Shown: piece after piece, positions 1-5,096 of the stretch | How the letters are laid out: each line of letters begins with the position of its first letter | Position numbering within the stretch: the stretch's first letter is position 1 | DNA from: Thermoplasmata archaeon | Lineage (GTDB): Archaea > Thermoplasmatota > E2 > DHVEG-1 | DNA: 5,245 bases | Reading direction: 5' to 3' | NCBI GenBank assembly: GCA_003651045.1 | Contig: QMTJ01000091.1 | Coordinates: forward strand, 1-5,245 | Position numbers and translations under genes: made by a program | Notes under the pieces: model-generated | Seen by the model: only the letters and a program-made list of their open reading frames with translations | Databases searched by the model: none | What the model was told of the DNA's origin: nothing

Positions 1-649
1 CTGTAAACGTATCGAACAAGCTAATACTATTTCAAGAATCACAGGGTATCCTGTTTATCATAGTAAACAACCCAATGAAAAAGCACTTGATGATTTTCAA
101 CATGATAGAATACCAGTATTGTTATCCGTGGGTATGTTATCGGAAGGATATGATAAAAGAAACATTAAATGCTTAATAATTGTTTCAACAGCTATAACTG
201 AGGCATATCATATTCAAAGTATAGGACGCGCTGTACGTTTACCAGATGACGCTGATATACACATTCTTTTAGCTAGAAAAACAACTGATGAAAAACTTTT
301 ACAATTTAGACATATGTATAAACATAAAATAATAGGAGAGTTCTCAAAGAGTGCTTTAAAACCTAAAAACCCTTGGGTTGAGCAATACTACTTAGCAGAT
401 GAATACTCTATTGATCCAGAAGGTAGAATCTTTCAGAAAAACGATAAAGGTAAACAATACTTCAAAGACAACCCCATATCTACTTCACTAGAGCGGTTAT
501 TCAATTATCGCGGAGGAAACTTCCGTATCACGAAGGATAACTTAGTATTAGCAAAAGCTGGTGGAAAAATAGTATCCCTTGGTGTTTTACAGGAACCACT
601 TGAAAAAATAAAACACACAAAAATAAAACCTTTAATTAATCAAAACTAA
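1..649 (+). CDS. Superfamily 2 (DEAD/DEAH-type) helicase, C-terminal part, 5' truncated
   Basis: The frame is open from base 2 to the TAA at 647-649, giving 215 residues that enter from outside the window. The visible part is the second RecA-like domain of an SF2 ATP-dependent helicase or translocase. A motif V-like stretch (SEGYD, residues 47-51) is followed by motif VI, QSIGRAVR (residues 72-79), whose arginines R76 and R79 would contact ATP. The segment before it (PVYHSKQPNEKALDDFQ) fits the motif IV region. The Walker A and DEAD/DEAH motifs must lie upstream. After about residue 105 comes a tail of roughly 110 residues that I do not recognise; it includes YSIDPEGRIFQK and a GGKIVSLGVL segment. 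SF2 enzymes of this general look occur in phages, restriction systems and repair, and the sequence alone does not say which. The gene converges on tRNA-Asn 31 bases away. A TTG at 119 is not the start, because helicase sequence continues upstream of it. Confidence 0.85.
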   Translation, partial: CKRIEQANTISRITGYPVYHSKQPNEKALDDFQHDRIPVLLSVGMLSEGYDKRNIKCLIIVSTAITEAYHIQSIGRAVRLPDDADIHILLARKTTDEKLLQFRHMYKHKIIGEFSKSALKPKNPWVEQYYLADEYSIDPEGRIFQKNDKGKQYFKDNPISTSLERLFNYRGGNFRITKDNLVLAKAGGKIVSLGVLQEPLEKIKHTKIKPLINQN

Positions 650-654
650 AGTAT

Positions 655-669
655 CTTTTTTTTGTTTTT
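655..669 (+). terminator. T-rich terminator of the helicase gene
   Basis: Six bases after the helicase stop there is a run of eight T (656-663), a G, then five T. No GC-rich hairpin precedes it. Archaeal RNA polymerase terminates efficiently on such T-tracts alone, and this one sits just before the oppositely oriented tRNA. Confidence 0.6.
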
Positions 670-680
670 AGAAATACAAA

Positions 681-790
681 CGCCGCCTGCCGGACTCGAA
701 CCGGCGACCGCTCGGTAACTGCAGTAAAGTAGAGGAAGAACATTTAAGCCCTTTAACAGCCGAGTGCTCCACCAACTGAGCTAAGGCGGC
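681..790 (-). tRNA. tRNA-Asn (anticodon GUU) with a 37-nt intron
   Basis: On the minus strand the sequence folds as a full cloverleaf. The 7-bp acceptor stem is GCCGCCT/AGGCGGC. The D arm is GCTCAGTTGGTGGAGC, the anticodon stem CTCGG/CCGAG, the variable loop CGGTC, and the T arm GCCGG-TTCGAGT-CCGGC. Without the intron the tRNA is 73 nt, including the discriminator. The spliced anticodon loop reads CTGTTAA, so the anticodon (bases 757-755) is GUU, for asparagine. The discriminator base is G, as usual for tRNA-Asn. CCA is not encoded. The gene lies 61 bases downstream of the Dim2 stop on the same strand, so it may have its own promoter or be carried on read-through from the aIF1A-Rio1-Dim2 operon. 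Confidence 0.96.
717..753 (-). other. tRNA-Asn intron at position 37/38 with bulge-helix-bulge splice site
   Basis: The intron falls at the canonical archaeal position between nucleotides 37 and 38 of the tRNA. The splice site can be drawn as a regular bulge-helix-bulge. The outer helix is the anticodon stem CTCGG/CCGAG. The central 4-bp helix pairs CTGT with GCAG (one G-U pair). The two 3-nt bulges are TA|A and TT|A, with cuts after the second base of each. The inner helix beyond the bulges is weak (AG/CT), so the structure is closer to a relaxed form on the intron side. Removal would be by the archaeal splicing endonuclease EndA and RtcB ligase. The intron is too short to carry a gene. Confidence 0.88.
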
Positions 791-851
791 AAACATAAGT
801 GATTGTTTTGTGTCATAACTGAATACAACAATGTATTAAAAAATTAACCTT

Positions 852-1394
852 TTAAAACCCATATTTTTCAGATAACCTAAGTTCTTTCATCTGTGTTTCA
901 ATAAACCTGTAAACTGTTGCATGTTTACTACCAGTAAGGAGCATATCAACAGCTTTTTTTAAAATATCCATCCTACTTATATCAGATATCAACGCGATAG
1001 TATGGCCATATATACTAATCTTTGAACCAGTAAGTCCTTCTAAAACATGTTTTGTTTTACCTTCTCTACCTATCACTCTACTCTTAAGCCTTCGTATATG
1101 AGATGGTTTTTTACCGACATAATCATGCAGATCGAAGATAAAAAAATCAGAATCGTCATCAAACAACAAAAAAGCATTCTCAGGTGAAAAACCACGGCCA
1201 ATAGCCTTTACAACATTCTCAATTTTAATACACATCAAAGGATCCTCAACCTCATGATCATCAATAATAACCTCACCAGACTCTGAATCAATATCTATCC
1301 TAAGATGACTTCTCAACTCTAACTCCCTTTTAGTCTCACCTTTATGACCAATTAACACCGCAACACGTTCCATGGGTATTTTTAGATATTTCAT
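852..1394 (-). CDS. Archaeal Dim2/Pno1-type protein with two KH domains (ribosomal RNA processing)
   Basis: Predicted RNA-binding protein of the archaeal Dim2/Pno1 family. In archaea and eukaryotes this family binds near the 3' end of small-subunit rRNA and works with the Nob1 nuclease and Rio kinases in late 30S/40S maturation. With the start used here it has 180 residues. KH1 carries the GHKG loop at residues 16-19, inside the typical opening KIPMERVAVLIGHKGE. KH2 carries GREG at 109-112, followed by the GSKISIYG strand. Between them lies the conserved IGRGFSPE (65-72), and the C-terminal TVYRFIE is also characteristic. The frame is open further up to an ATG at 1448. I chose the ATG at 1394 because the family begins right at this MKYLKIP segment, because the longer version would overlap Rio1 by 50 bases with no ribosome-binding site, and because 1394 lies 4 bases after the Rio1 stop. 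Only a weak GTGG (1405-1402) precedes it, so translation is probably coupled to Rio1. Confidence 0.93.
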   Translation of the reverse strand: MKYLKIPMERVAVLIGHKGETKRELELRSHLRIDIDSESGEVIIDDHEVEDPLMCIKIENVVKAIGRGFSPENAFLLFDDDSDFFIFDLHDYVGKKPSHIRRLKSRVIGREGKTKHVLEGLTGSKISIYGHTIALISDISRMDILKKAVDMLLTGSKHATVYRFIETQMKELRLSEKYGF

Positions 1395-1398
1395 AACC

Positions 1399-2184
1399 CT
1401 ACCACTGTTTATTAGTAATTCTATTATATATTCTTTTTTCATCTTCATATATATTGTATTTTTTAAAATATCTTATAATATTACTAATATCTCTTCTTAA
1501 AAATTCATCTGATAAGGGATGCTCAAGGAGGACACCCTGCCCAAGATCGATTATGTATGGTTTATTTCTAAATAAGAGTACATTAAAAACACTAAAATCT
1601 GCATGTACTAATTCTGCTTCTTTATACATTTTAGAAATAAAACCCAATAATGTATCAAACATCTCCTTAGGATGATCTAAAGATACATCTTTTAAAAGAG
1701 GAGCAGGTTTGTTTTTGTAACCAATATACTGCATCACAAGAACATTGTTCAAATAAGCAACTGGTTTAGGAGCGTTAACATTTATATTTTGTAGTCTTTC
1801 AAGGTTTTTATATTCTTTTTTAGTCCAAGCATAAATAATATCACGTTTTGTTCTACGGAGAGAACTAAAACGCGGGTCACCAATAATATATTTCGACACA
1901 TGTTTAAAAGTCGAAGTAGAAACCCTATATATCTTCACAGCTACAAGTTTCTTATCAGGTTTTACAGCTCTAAAAACATTACCTTCTTTACCTGTTGAAA
2001 TCGGGAAATCAACAATATCAATAACTCTATCCGAGATTAATTTACCCAGTGTATGTAATGTTGATTTGTCAAAAACCTCATCCAAGGTTTTTCTATCAAC
2101 ACCTACTCTATCACTGATTTCCTCAAGCTGTTTATCCAGTTTTCTAAGAATTTTCTCATTTAAAAAACGTTCTTCAGAAGACAT
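1399..2184 (-). CDS. rio1: Rio1-type atypical serine/threonine protein kinase/ATPase
   Basis: RIO-family kinase of 261 residues, the usual size for archaeal Rio1. In the known family its ATPase activity drives release of assembly factors from the maturing small ribosomal subunit. Visible motifs in order are the RIO1-type phosphate loop STGKEGNVF (63-71), the ATP-contacting lysine in VAVKIYR (K84), and YIIGDPRF (99-106). Next come the hinge region LVMQYIG (149-155), the catalytic loop HADFSVFN (catalytic D196, N201) and the metal-binding IIDLGQGV (D213). The STGKE loop and absence of an N-terminal winged helix separate it from Rio2. All expected catalytic residues are present, so it should be active. 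The ATG at 2184 lies inside the end of the aIF1A gene and overlaps it by 11 bases, with a good AGAGG site six bases upstream. It is the middle gene of the aIF1A-Rio1-Dim2 operon. Confidence 0.96.
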   Translation of the reverse strand: MSSEERFLNEKILRKLDKQLEEISDRVGVDRKTLDEVFDKSTLHTLGKLISDRVIDIVDFPISTGKEGNVFRAVKPDKKLVAVKIYRVSTSTFKHVSKYIIGDPRFSSLRRTKRDIIYAWTKKEYKNLERLQNINVNAPKPVAYLNNVLVMQYIGYKNKPAPLLKDVSLDHPKEMFDTLLGFISKMYKEAELVHADFSVFNVLLFRNKPYIIDLGQGVLLEHPLSDEFLRRDISNIIRYFKKYNIYEDEKRIYNRITNKQW

Positions 2185-2503
2185 CTATTTCCTCTGGCAG
2201 TAGTTTTCTTCTACTAAGAACCATCGCTTGAGTTCTTTTATATCTAAAAATAATATCTGCTTTATCATCCTGTATATCCCAGGGTTTAATGATCACTAAA
2301 TCACCTGCTCTAACTCGTTGTTTCCTTTTCATACGACCAGGTATACGAGCCATTCTAGATTTACCATCCTCACAGATAACATTTATCCTTGAACCACCCA
2401 TTAGTCTATCTGCTATCGCAAACATTTCATTTTTTTCTTTATTTGGTAAAGGGAGTCTAATGTATTCTCCTTCTGTTTCTTCTTCATTTTTTTCTTCATA
2501 CAC
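2174..2503 (-). CDS. eif1A: Archaeal translation initiation factor 1A (aIF1A)
   Basis: Homologue of eukaryotic eIF1A and bacterial IF1. It binds the A-site region of the small ribosomal subunit during initiation. The S1/IF1-type OB fold covers most of the protein, with the hallmark segments RINVICEDGKSRMARIPG, then RVRAGDLVIIKPWDIQ, then ADIIFRYKRTQ. A short acidic N-terminal tail (EEKNEEETEGEY) precedes LPLPNKEKNEMF, as in other archaeal members. The protein is 109 residues with the GTG start at 2503, or 112 with the in-frame GTG at 2512. I prefer 2503 because GTGATCC (2512-2506) matches the extended 16S anti-Shine-Dalgarno complement in the right register, but this is not certain. It is the first gene of the operon and its TGA overlaps the Rio1 start. 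Confidence 0.96.
   Translation of the reverse strand: MYEEKNEEETEGEYIRLPLPNKEKNEMFAIADRLMGGSRINVICEDGKSRMARIPGRMKRKQRVRAGDLVIIKPWDIQDDKADIIFRYKRTQAMVLSRRKLLPEEIDVF
2191..2195 (-). promoter_or_regulatory. Shine-Dalgarno site of Rio1, inside the aIF1A coding region
   Basis: AGAGG lies six bases before the Rio1 ATG at 2184, within the last codons of aIF1A. The overlap and internal site point to translation of Rio1 from the aIF1A transcript. Confidence 0.75.
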
Positions 2504-2505
2504 GG

Positions 2506-2512
2506 GGATCAC
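2506..2512 (-). promoter_or_regulatory. Probable ribosome-binding site of aIF1A
   Basis: GTGATCC is a 7-base match to the downstream half of the Shine-Dalgarno complement AGGAGGTGATCC. Extending the register, the missing GGAGG would end eight bases before the GTG at 2503, which is normal spacing. If correct, the GTG at 2512 is part of the binding site and not the start codon. Confidence 0.45.
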
Positions 2513-2540
2513 AGGCCTTTAACCTATAAAAATAATATTC

Positions 2541-2554
2541 TTATTAAACTTTTT
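2541..2554 (-). promoter_or_regulatory. Candidate TATA box and BRE for the aIF1A-Rio1-Dim2 operon
   Basis: On the minus strand a purine-rich AAAAAG (2554-2549, BRE-like) is followed by TTTAATAA (2548-2541). The usual archaeal spacing of about 25 bases puts transcription start near 2518-2520, leaving a leader of roughly 15 bases that would include the proposed ribosome-binding site. The whole spacer is AT-rich, so other boxes are possible. Confidence 0.45.
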
Positions 2555-2559
2555 ACTAT

Positions 2560-2588
2560 AAAAAAATAGGTTATCGATATTTTAACCT
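2560..2588 (-). terminator. Hairpin plus T-tract terminator of the HD-like gene
   Basis: Thirty bases after the stop of the HD-like gene, AGGTTA (2588-2583) and TAACCT (2573-2568) form a perfect 6-bp stem with a 9-nt loop. One A and seven T (2566-2560) follow. This looks like an intrinsic terminator. In archaea the T-tract is the part known to matter. It separates the HD-like gene from the aIF1A operon promoter. Confidence 0.55.
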
Positions 2589-2618
2589 TTACACCCTGTT
2601 TTTTAAAGTCTTTTTTTG

Positions 2619-3173
2619 TTACAACCCGATTTCATCCGCTATTCCCTGGAGGGTTTTTAAACTTAAAGCTAAAAATGTTTCAACTTCGATTCCAGTATCA
2701 ACACATAGTTTAATTTTACTTCGATTACAGTTAGGAGCAAAACTAGGGTCGTTGAATTTAGCATATAAAACATTTACATCAACATCAGAGAGTTTCTTAG
2801 AAGGTATAGATTTAGCAGTTGCAAAGATTAAACCAGTTAAAGAAACAGTTGCAATCAAAGCTTTATCAAGAGAAGTAACAGGAATATAATCACTATAAAG
2901 ATAGTTATTAGCTTTAATAGCATTAATGCTATCCTCCGGTAAGAGCCCTTCTAAAATTTGAGCAGCAAGAGTACCACGGTTCTGAGGATCACCACTTGTG
3001 AACTCATAATCAAGATTATGAAGTAAACCAGTTAAACCCCATAACTCTTCATTTTTACCCAACCGTCTAGCCATCTCCCTAAGTATAGCCTCAACAGCTA
3101 AAGCATATTTTATATTTTCATCATCTTTCAAATATTTCTTAATAAGCGTAAAAGCCTCTTCTCTAGTTAACAT
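2619..3173 (-). CDS. HD-superfamily protein with degenerate metal site (probably non-catalytic)
   Basis: A 184-residue all-helical protein that matches, from recollection, a widespread family of small HD-domain proteins in archaea and some bacteria. The scaffold is clear: AVEAILREMARRLG (26-39), LWGLTGLLHNLDYE (44-57), LDKALIATVSLTGLI (102-116), KKLSDVDV (126-133) and a terminal LQGIADEIGL. Ordinary members act as metal-dependent phosphohydrolases or are presumed to. Here the ligands I expect are altered: Y23 for the first His, H52-N53 for the HD pair, R66 for a His in the DPxRHG segment, N89 for the His of IKAHN, and V110 for the Asp of AAD. Only H52 remains, so metal-dependent hydrolysis is unlikely; a binding or structural role is inferred. 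The start ATG has an AGGA site at 3183-3180, six bases upstream. The gene stands alone between the secreted protease and aIF1A. Its substrate is unknown. Confidence 0.85.
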   Translation of the reverse strand: MLTREEAFTLIKKYLKDDENIKYALAVEAILREMARRLGKNEELWGLTGLLHNLDYEFTSGDPQNRGTLAAQILEGLLPEDSINAIKANNYLYSDYIPVTSLDKALIATVSLTGLIFATAKSIPSKKLSDVDVNVLYAKFNDPSFAPNCNRSKIKLCVDTGIEVETFLALSLKTLQGIADEIGL

Positions 3174-3210
3174 AATTTATCCTACGATTAAAAGTGAAGG
3201 AAAAAAATTG

Positions 3211-3217
3211 TTTTAAA
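3211..3217 (-). promoter_or_regulatory. Candidate TATA box for the HD-like gene
   Basis: TTTAAAA on the minus strand is preceded by purine-rich AAAAGC and lies about 38 bases upstream of the ATG at 3173. Transcription would start near 3188, giving a leader of about 15 bases that contains the AGGA ribosome-binding site. It lies just past the T-tract of the upstream protease gene, so the HD-like gene probably has its own promoter. Confidence 0.4.
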
Positions 3218-3225
3218 GCTTTTGG

Positions 3226-3262
3226 AAAAGAAAAAAACTTTCTGTATGTTTTTTTTCTTTAG
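3226..3262 (-). terminator. A/T hairpin and T-tract terminator of the protease gene
   Basis: Around and after the protease stop the minus strand reads A-rich AAAG plus eight A and C, then a short ATACAGAAA spacer, then G, seven T (3237-3231), C and TTTT (3229-3226). The two arms are complementary over about 12 bp with one bulged A. Whether or not it folds, the T7-C-T4 tract is a good archaeal termination signal about 22 bases past the stop. Confidence 0.55.
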
Positions 3263-4836
3263 ATAAAACGTTGTTTAAAAAAACCGAAATCAAGGTTATC
3301 CCAGTCGTCATGATCGTTTTTACCATGTGAACCATCAGAGTAATCCACAAGATAATATGTATAACCATAGTTCATACAGCTTTTATATGGACGCCATTTC
3401 CACCAACCCCATTGCCATATAGCTTTACTATTATCATCATGACCGCCAGGTATCTGAATATTTAACAAATGACCTGTTTCATGCATATACACACTAGCCC
3501 ATACGACATCTCTACCCTTCAAAACCGTGGGTACAATGTTTTTATCAACCCAGCTACTAGATAATTGAAAAGCATTAGGTAGAAACATGTAACCTGAAAA
3601 ATTAGCATCATATACTATTACACTATAACGGAAAATATAACGACGCCAGTTGTTTTCATCACCATGTAAAAAATAATCATTATAGACTTGTAAAAGCTCT
3701 GGTGACCAACCTGGTATAAACTTGATAAAAGGTATAATCTCGCCACCACCCATACATCCATCATCAAGGTGATACACAATATTCCGTCTATGATGAGCTA
3801 CTCTTAAAAGTTCTTTAGAATTCTCAGGTAACATACTAGCGGGTTCACCATTTGGACCAGCTTCCATCTGATCAAGTTCAATAAAAAGATCTTTCCTAAA
3901 CGGATCAGAACCCCATTGAGCAGTAAGATACTCTTCAACATTAGTCAACGCATCATCATCTGGGTCAAGAGACGAATGATTCTCCCATTTAAACGGGTTA
4001 TAAAACCAGAGATCTTTCATAGAATGCGTATGCCAATCCCAACGGAAACAATGACCCCACTTATATTCCCACTCAATAGGAACACCGTCACAATCGCTAT
4101 CTATACCAGTATCATTAACCAACGGATCAGTTCCAAAAACGTTTACCTCAGTCCAATAAGGTATACCATCTCCATCAAAATCATTCTGACAAATATCAAA
4201 ATACAACTCACAATCCATATCATTCTGATAAATACTATTATCATCACAACCATTAACTCTACCATAACCACTAATATCAAACCAGGCAGGATAAAACTCG
4301 ATATAATCCTCACCATACCAATGACCTGATTTTAAGTTATAAACAAGATCAATATCACGAGTACTTGGAAACCTTTCATTGTTTTCACTAAGATCACATA
4401 AAACATCCAACCCTGGGTTCCAATCCCAAAGCTGGATTTTAATACTCACATTCTCAACATCATCTGGTACATCCTTAGTAGCATACCATATACAGTCGTC
4501 ATCCTTCACATACTTTTTATTATACCAGATCGGACTAGTGAATTCTTCACCGTTGATAAACACTTTAACATAGAAATCAGGGTCGCCCACCTTATCGATT
4601 TTATCAAGCGCTCTAATTTCTTTGATTTTAACAGTAACCTTCAAATCAACAAGCGGATCAAGATCCTCTGAACACTTAAATAGAGGGAACAGTTTTTTAT
4701 TTCCACTAAAACCCATCACGTTATAAACAGAACTATCGCCTGTTTTTTTTACCTTCACTGCAGCAGCGTTTACAGAAAACAACATAAACGCTGCTAACAG
4801 GATTATCAAACATTTTTTAATACCACCATTTTCCAT
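3259..4836 (-). CDS. Secreted calcium-binding metalloprotease, metzincin-like, with C2-like domain
   Basis: A predicted exported zinc metalloprotease of 525 residues. A Sec signal peptide is plain: KK at 7-8, a hydrophobic core at about 9-22, and SVNAAA with probable cleavage after A24 or A26. No lipobox is present. Residues about 65-185 resemble a C2-type beta sandwich with acidic loops (KVGDPDFYVKVFING; LWDWNPGLDVL). Residues about 215-310 hold acidic calcium-loop repeats of the thrombospondin type 3/EF-like kind: NDFDGDGIPYWTEVNVFGTDP, then DSDCDGVPIEWEYKWG, then DPDDDALTNVEEYL...GSDP. The C-terminal catalytic part has HETGH (452-456, base E453), a candidate third ligand H466, a Met-turn-like SCMNYG (M488), then DYSDGSHGKNDHDDW. 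There is no C-terminal membrane anchor, so it is released or held by other contacts. The start has a strong GGGGTGA site. The substrate is unknown; extracellular protein degradation is inferred. Confidence 0.88.
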   Translation of the reverse strand: MENGGIKKCLIILLAAFMLFSVNAAAVKVKKTGDSSVYNVMGFSGNKKLFPLFKCSEDLDPLVDLKVTVKIKEIRALDKIDKVGDPDFYVKVFINGEEFTSPIWYNKKYVKDDDCIWYATKDVPDDVENVSIKIQLWDWNPGLDVLCDLSENNERFPSTRDIDLVYNLKSGHWYGEDYIEFYPAWFDISGYGRVNGCDDNSIYQNDMDCELYFDICQNDFDGDGIPYWTEVNVFGTDPLVNDTGIDSDCDGVPIEWEYKWGHCFRWDWHTHSMKDLWFYNPFKWENHSSLDPDDDALTNVEEYLTAQWGSDPFRKDLFIELDQMEAGPNGEPASMLPENSKELLRVAHHRRNIVYHLDDGCMGGGEIIPFIKFIPGWSPELLQVYNDYFLHGDENNWRRYIFRYSVIVYDANFSGYMFLPNAFQLSSSWVDKNIVPTVLKGRDVVWASVYMHETGHLLNIQIPGGHDDNSKAIWQWGWWKWRPYKSCMNYGYTYYLVDYSDGSHGKNDHDDWDNLDFGFFKQRFI

Positions 4837-4843
4837 TTCTTTC

Positions 4844-4850
4844 TCACCCC
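4844..4850 (-). promoter_or_regulatory. Strong Shine-Dalgarno site of the secreted protease
   Basis: GGGGTGA lies seven bases before the ATG at 4836. It is the best-formed ribosome-binding site in the window and fixes the protease start directly before the signal peptide. Confidence 0.8.
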
Positions 4851-4899
4851 TATAAAAATTTTATAAAACATTTTATTACAAAGATAAACACCAGATGAG

Positions 4900-4917
4900 T
4901 TTAATAATTTTATTAAA
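4900..4917. repeat. Perfect 8-bp inverted repeat, possible operator
   Basis: TTTAATAA and TTATTAAA are exact reverse complements separated by TT. The position, about 65 bases upstream of the protease start and 180 upstream of the CBS gene, would suit a dimeric regulator. A/T-only dyads arise easily by chance in DNA this AT-rich. Confidence 0.35.
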
Positions 4918-5080
4918 TTTTATAATAGAATAAAAATTCATTTTACACCGCTATACACCAGATACATTTTCTCTACATAACATCCAGAGAATATTAATTG
5001 ATAGAAACAACCAAACAACATATTTTTATAACAATTCATTAACAAAAGAATAATTAACAGATAATGGATTCATTTTTTTT

Positions 5081-5086
5081 GTGAGG
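5081..5086 (+). promoter_or_regulatory. Shine-Dalgarno site of the CBS-domain gene
   Basis: GTGAGG (core GAGG at 5083-5086) lies ten bases before the ATG at 5097. It follows a run of eight T in the untranslated leader. Confidence 0.6.
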
Positions 5087-5096
5087 ATGTAAGAAA

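Larger units (their letters stand above)
4837..5096. promoter_or_regulatory. Divergent intergenic region between the protease and the CBS-domain gene
   Basis: A 260-base, very AT-rich spacer must hold both promoters. It contains a perfect inverted repeat, TTTAATAA-TT-TTATTAAA (4900-4917), and a 9-base direct repeat, ACACCAGAT (4888-4896 and 4955-4963). A TATA-like TTTTTATA (5023-5030) is oriented for the CBS gene. AT-rich boxes for the protease occur at about 4859-4881, but none stands out. No open reading frame of note and no RNA gene is seen. Confidence 0.5.

Noticed and set aside
119..121. TTG as the start of the helicase gene
   Set aside because: The same frame is open to the window edge and its upstream residues fit the helicase motif IV region, so the gene is simply cut by the window.
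717..756. Alternative pairing TAAAG/CTTTA within the tRNA intron
   Set aside because: It would disrupt the bulge-helix-bulge, which has correct 3-4-3 geometry at the exact 37/38 boundary.
822..843. AATACA-ACAA-TGTATT hairpin next to six A, between Dim2 and the tRNA
   Set aside because: On the transcribed minus strand the T-run precedes the stem, which is the wrong order for a terminator. The T-run may still end Dim2 transcripts, and TTTTTTAATA could be a tRNA promoter, but neither can be decided.
1454..1675. Plus-strand open frame inside Rio1
   Set aside because: It lies antisense to a well-conserved kinase and has no recognisable protein or ribosome-binding site.
2289..2522. Plus-strand open frame inside aIF1A
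   Set aside because: It is antisense to a conserved gene; its hydrophobic, serine- and phenylalanine-rich product is what complementary reading of charged codons gives.
3916..4573. Plus-strand open frames inside the protease gene (3916-4329 and 4379-4573)
   Set aside because: The isoleucine- and threonine-rich low-complexity product of the first reflects antisense reading of Asp/Asn/Tyr codons. Neither has context of its own.
4859..4868. TTTTATAAAA as the protease TATA box
   Set aside because: Transcription would then start only a few bases before the ATG and would exclude the strong GGGGTGA ribosome-binding site.
5081..5092. GTG-AGG-ATG-TAA mini frame before the CBS gene
   Set aside because: It is three codons long and coincides with the ribosome-binding site; there is no reason to think it is translated.
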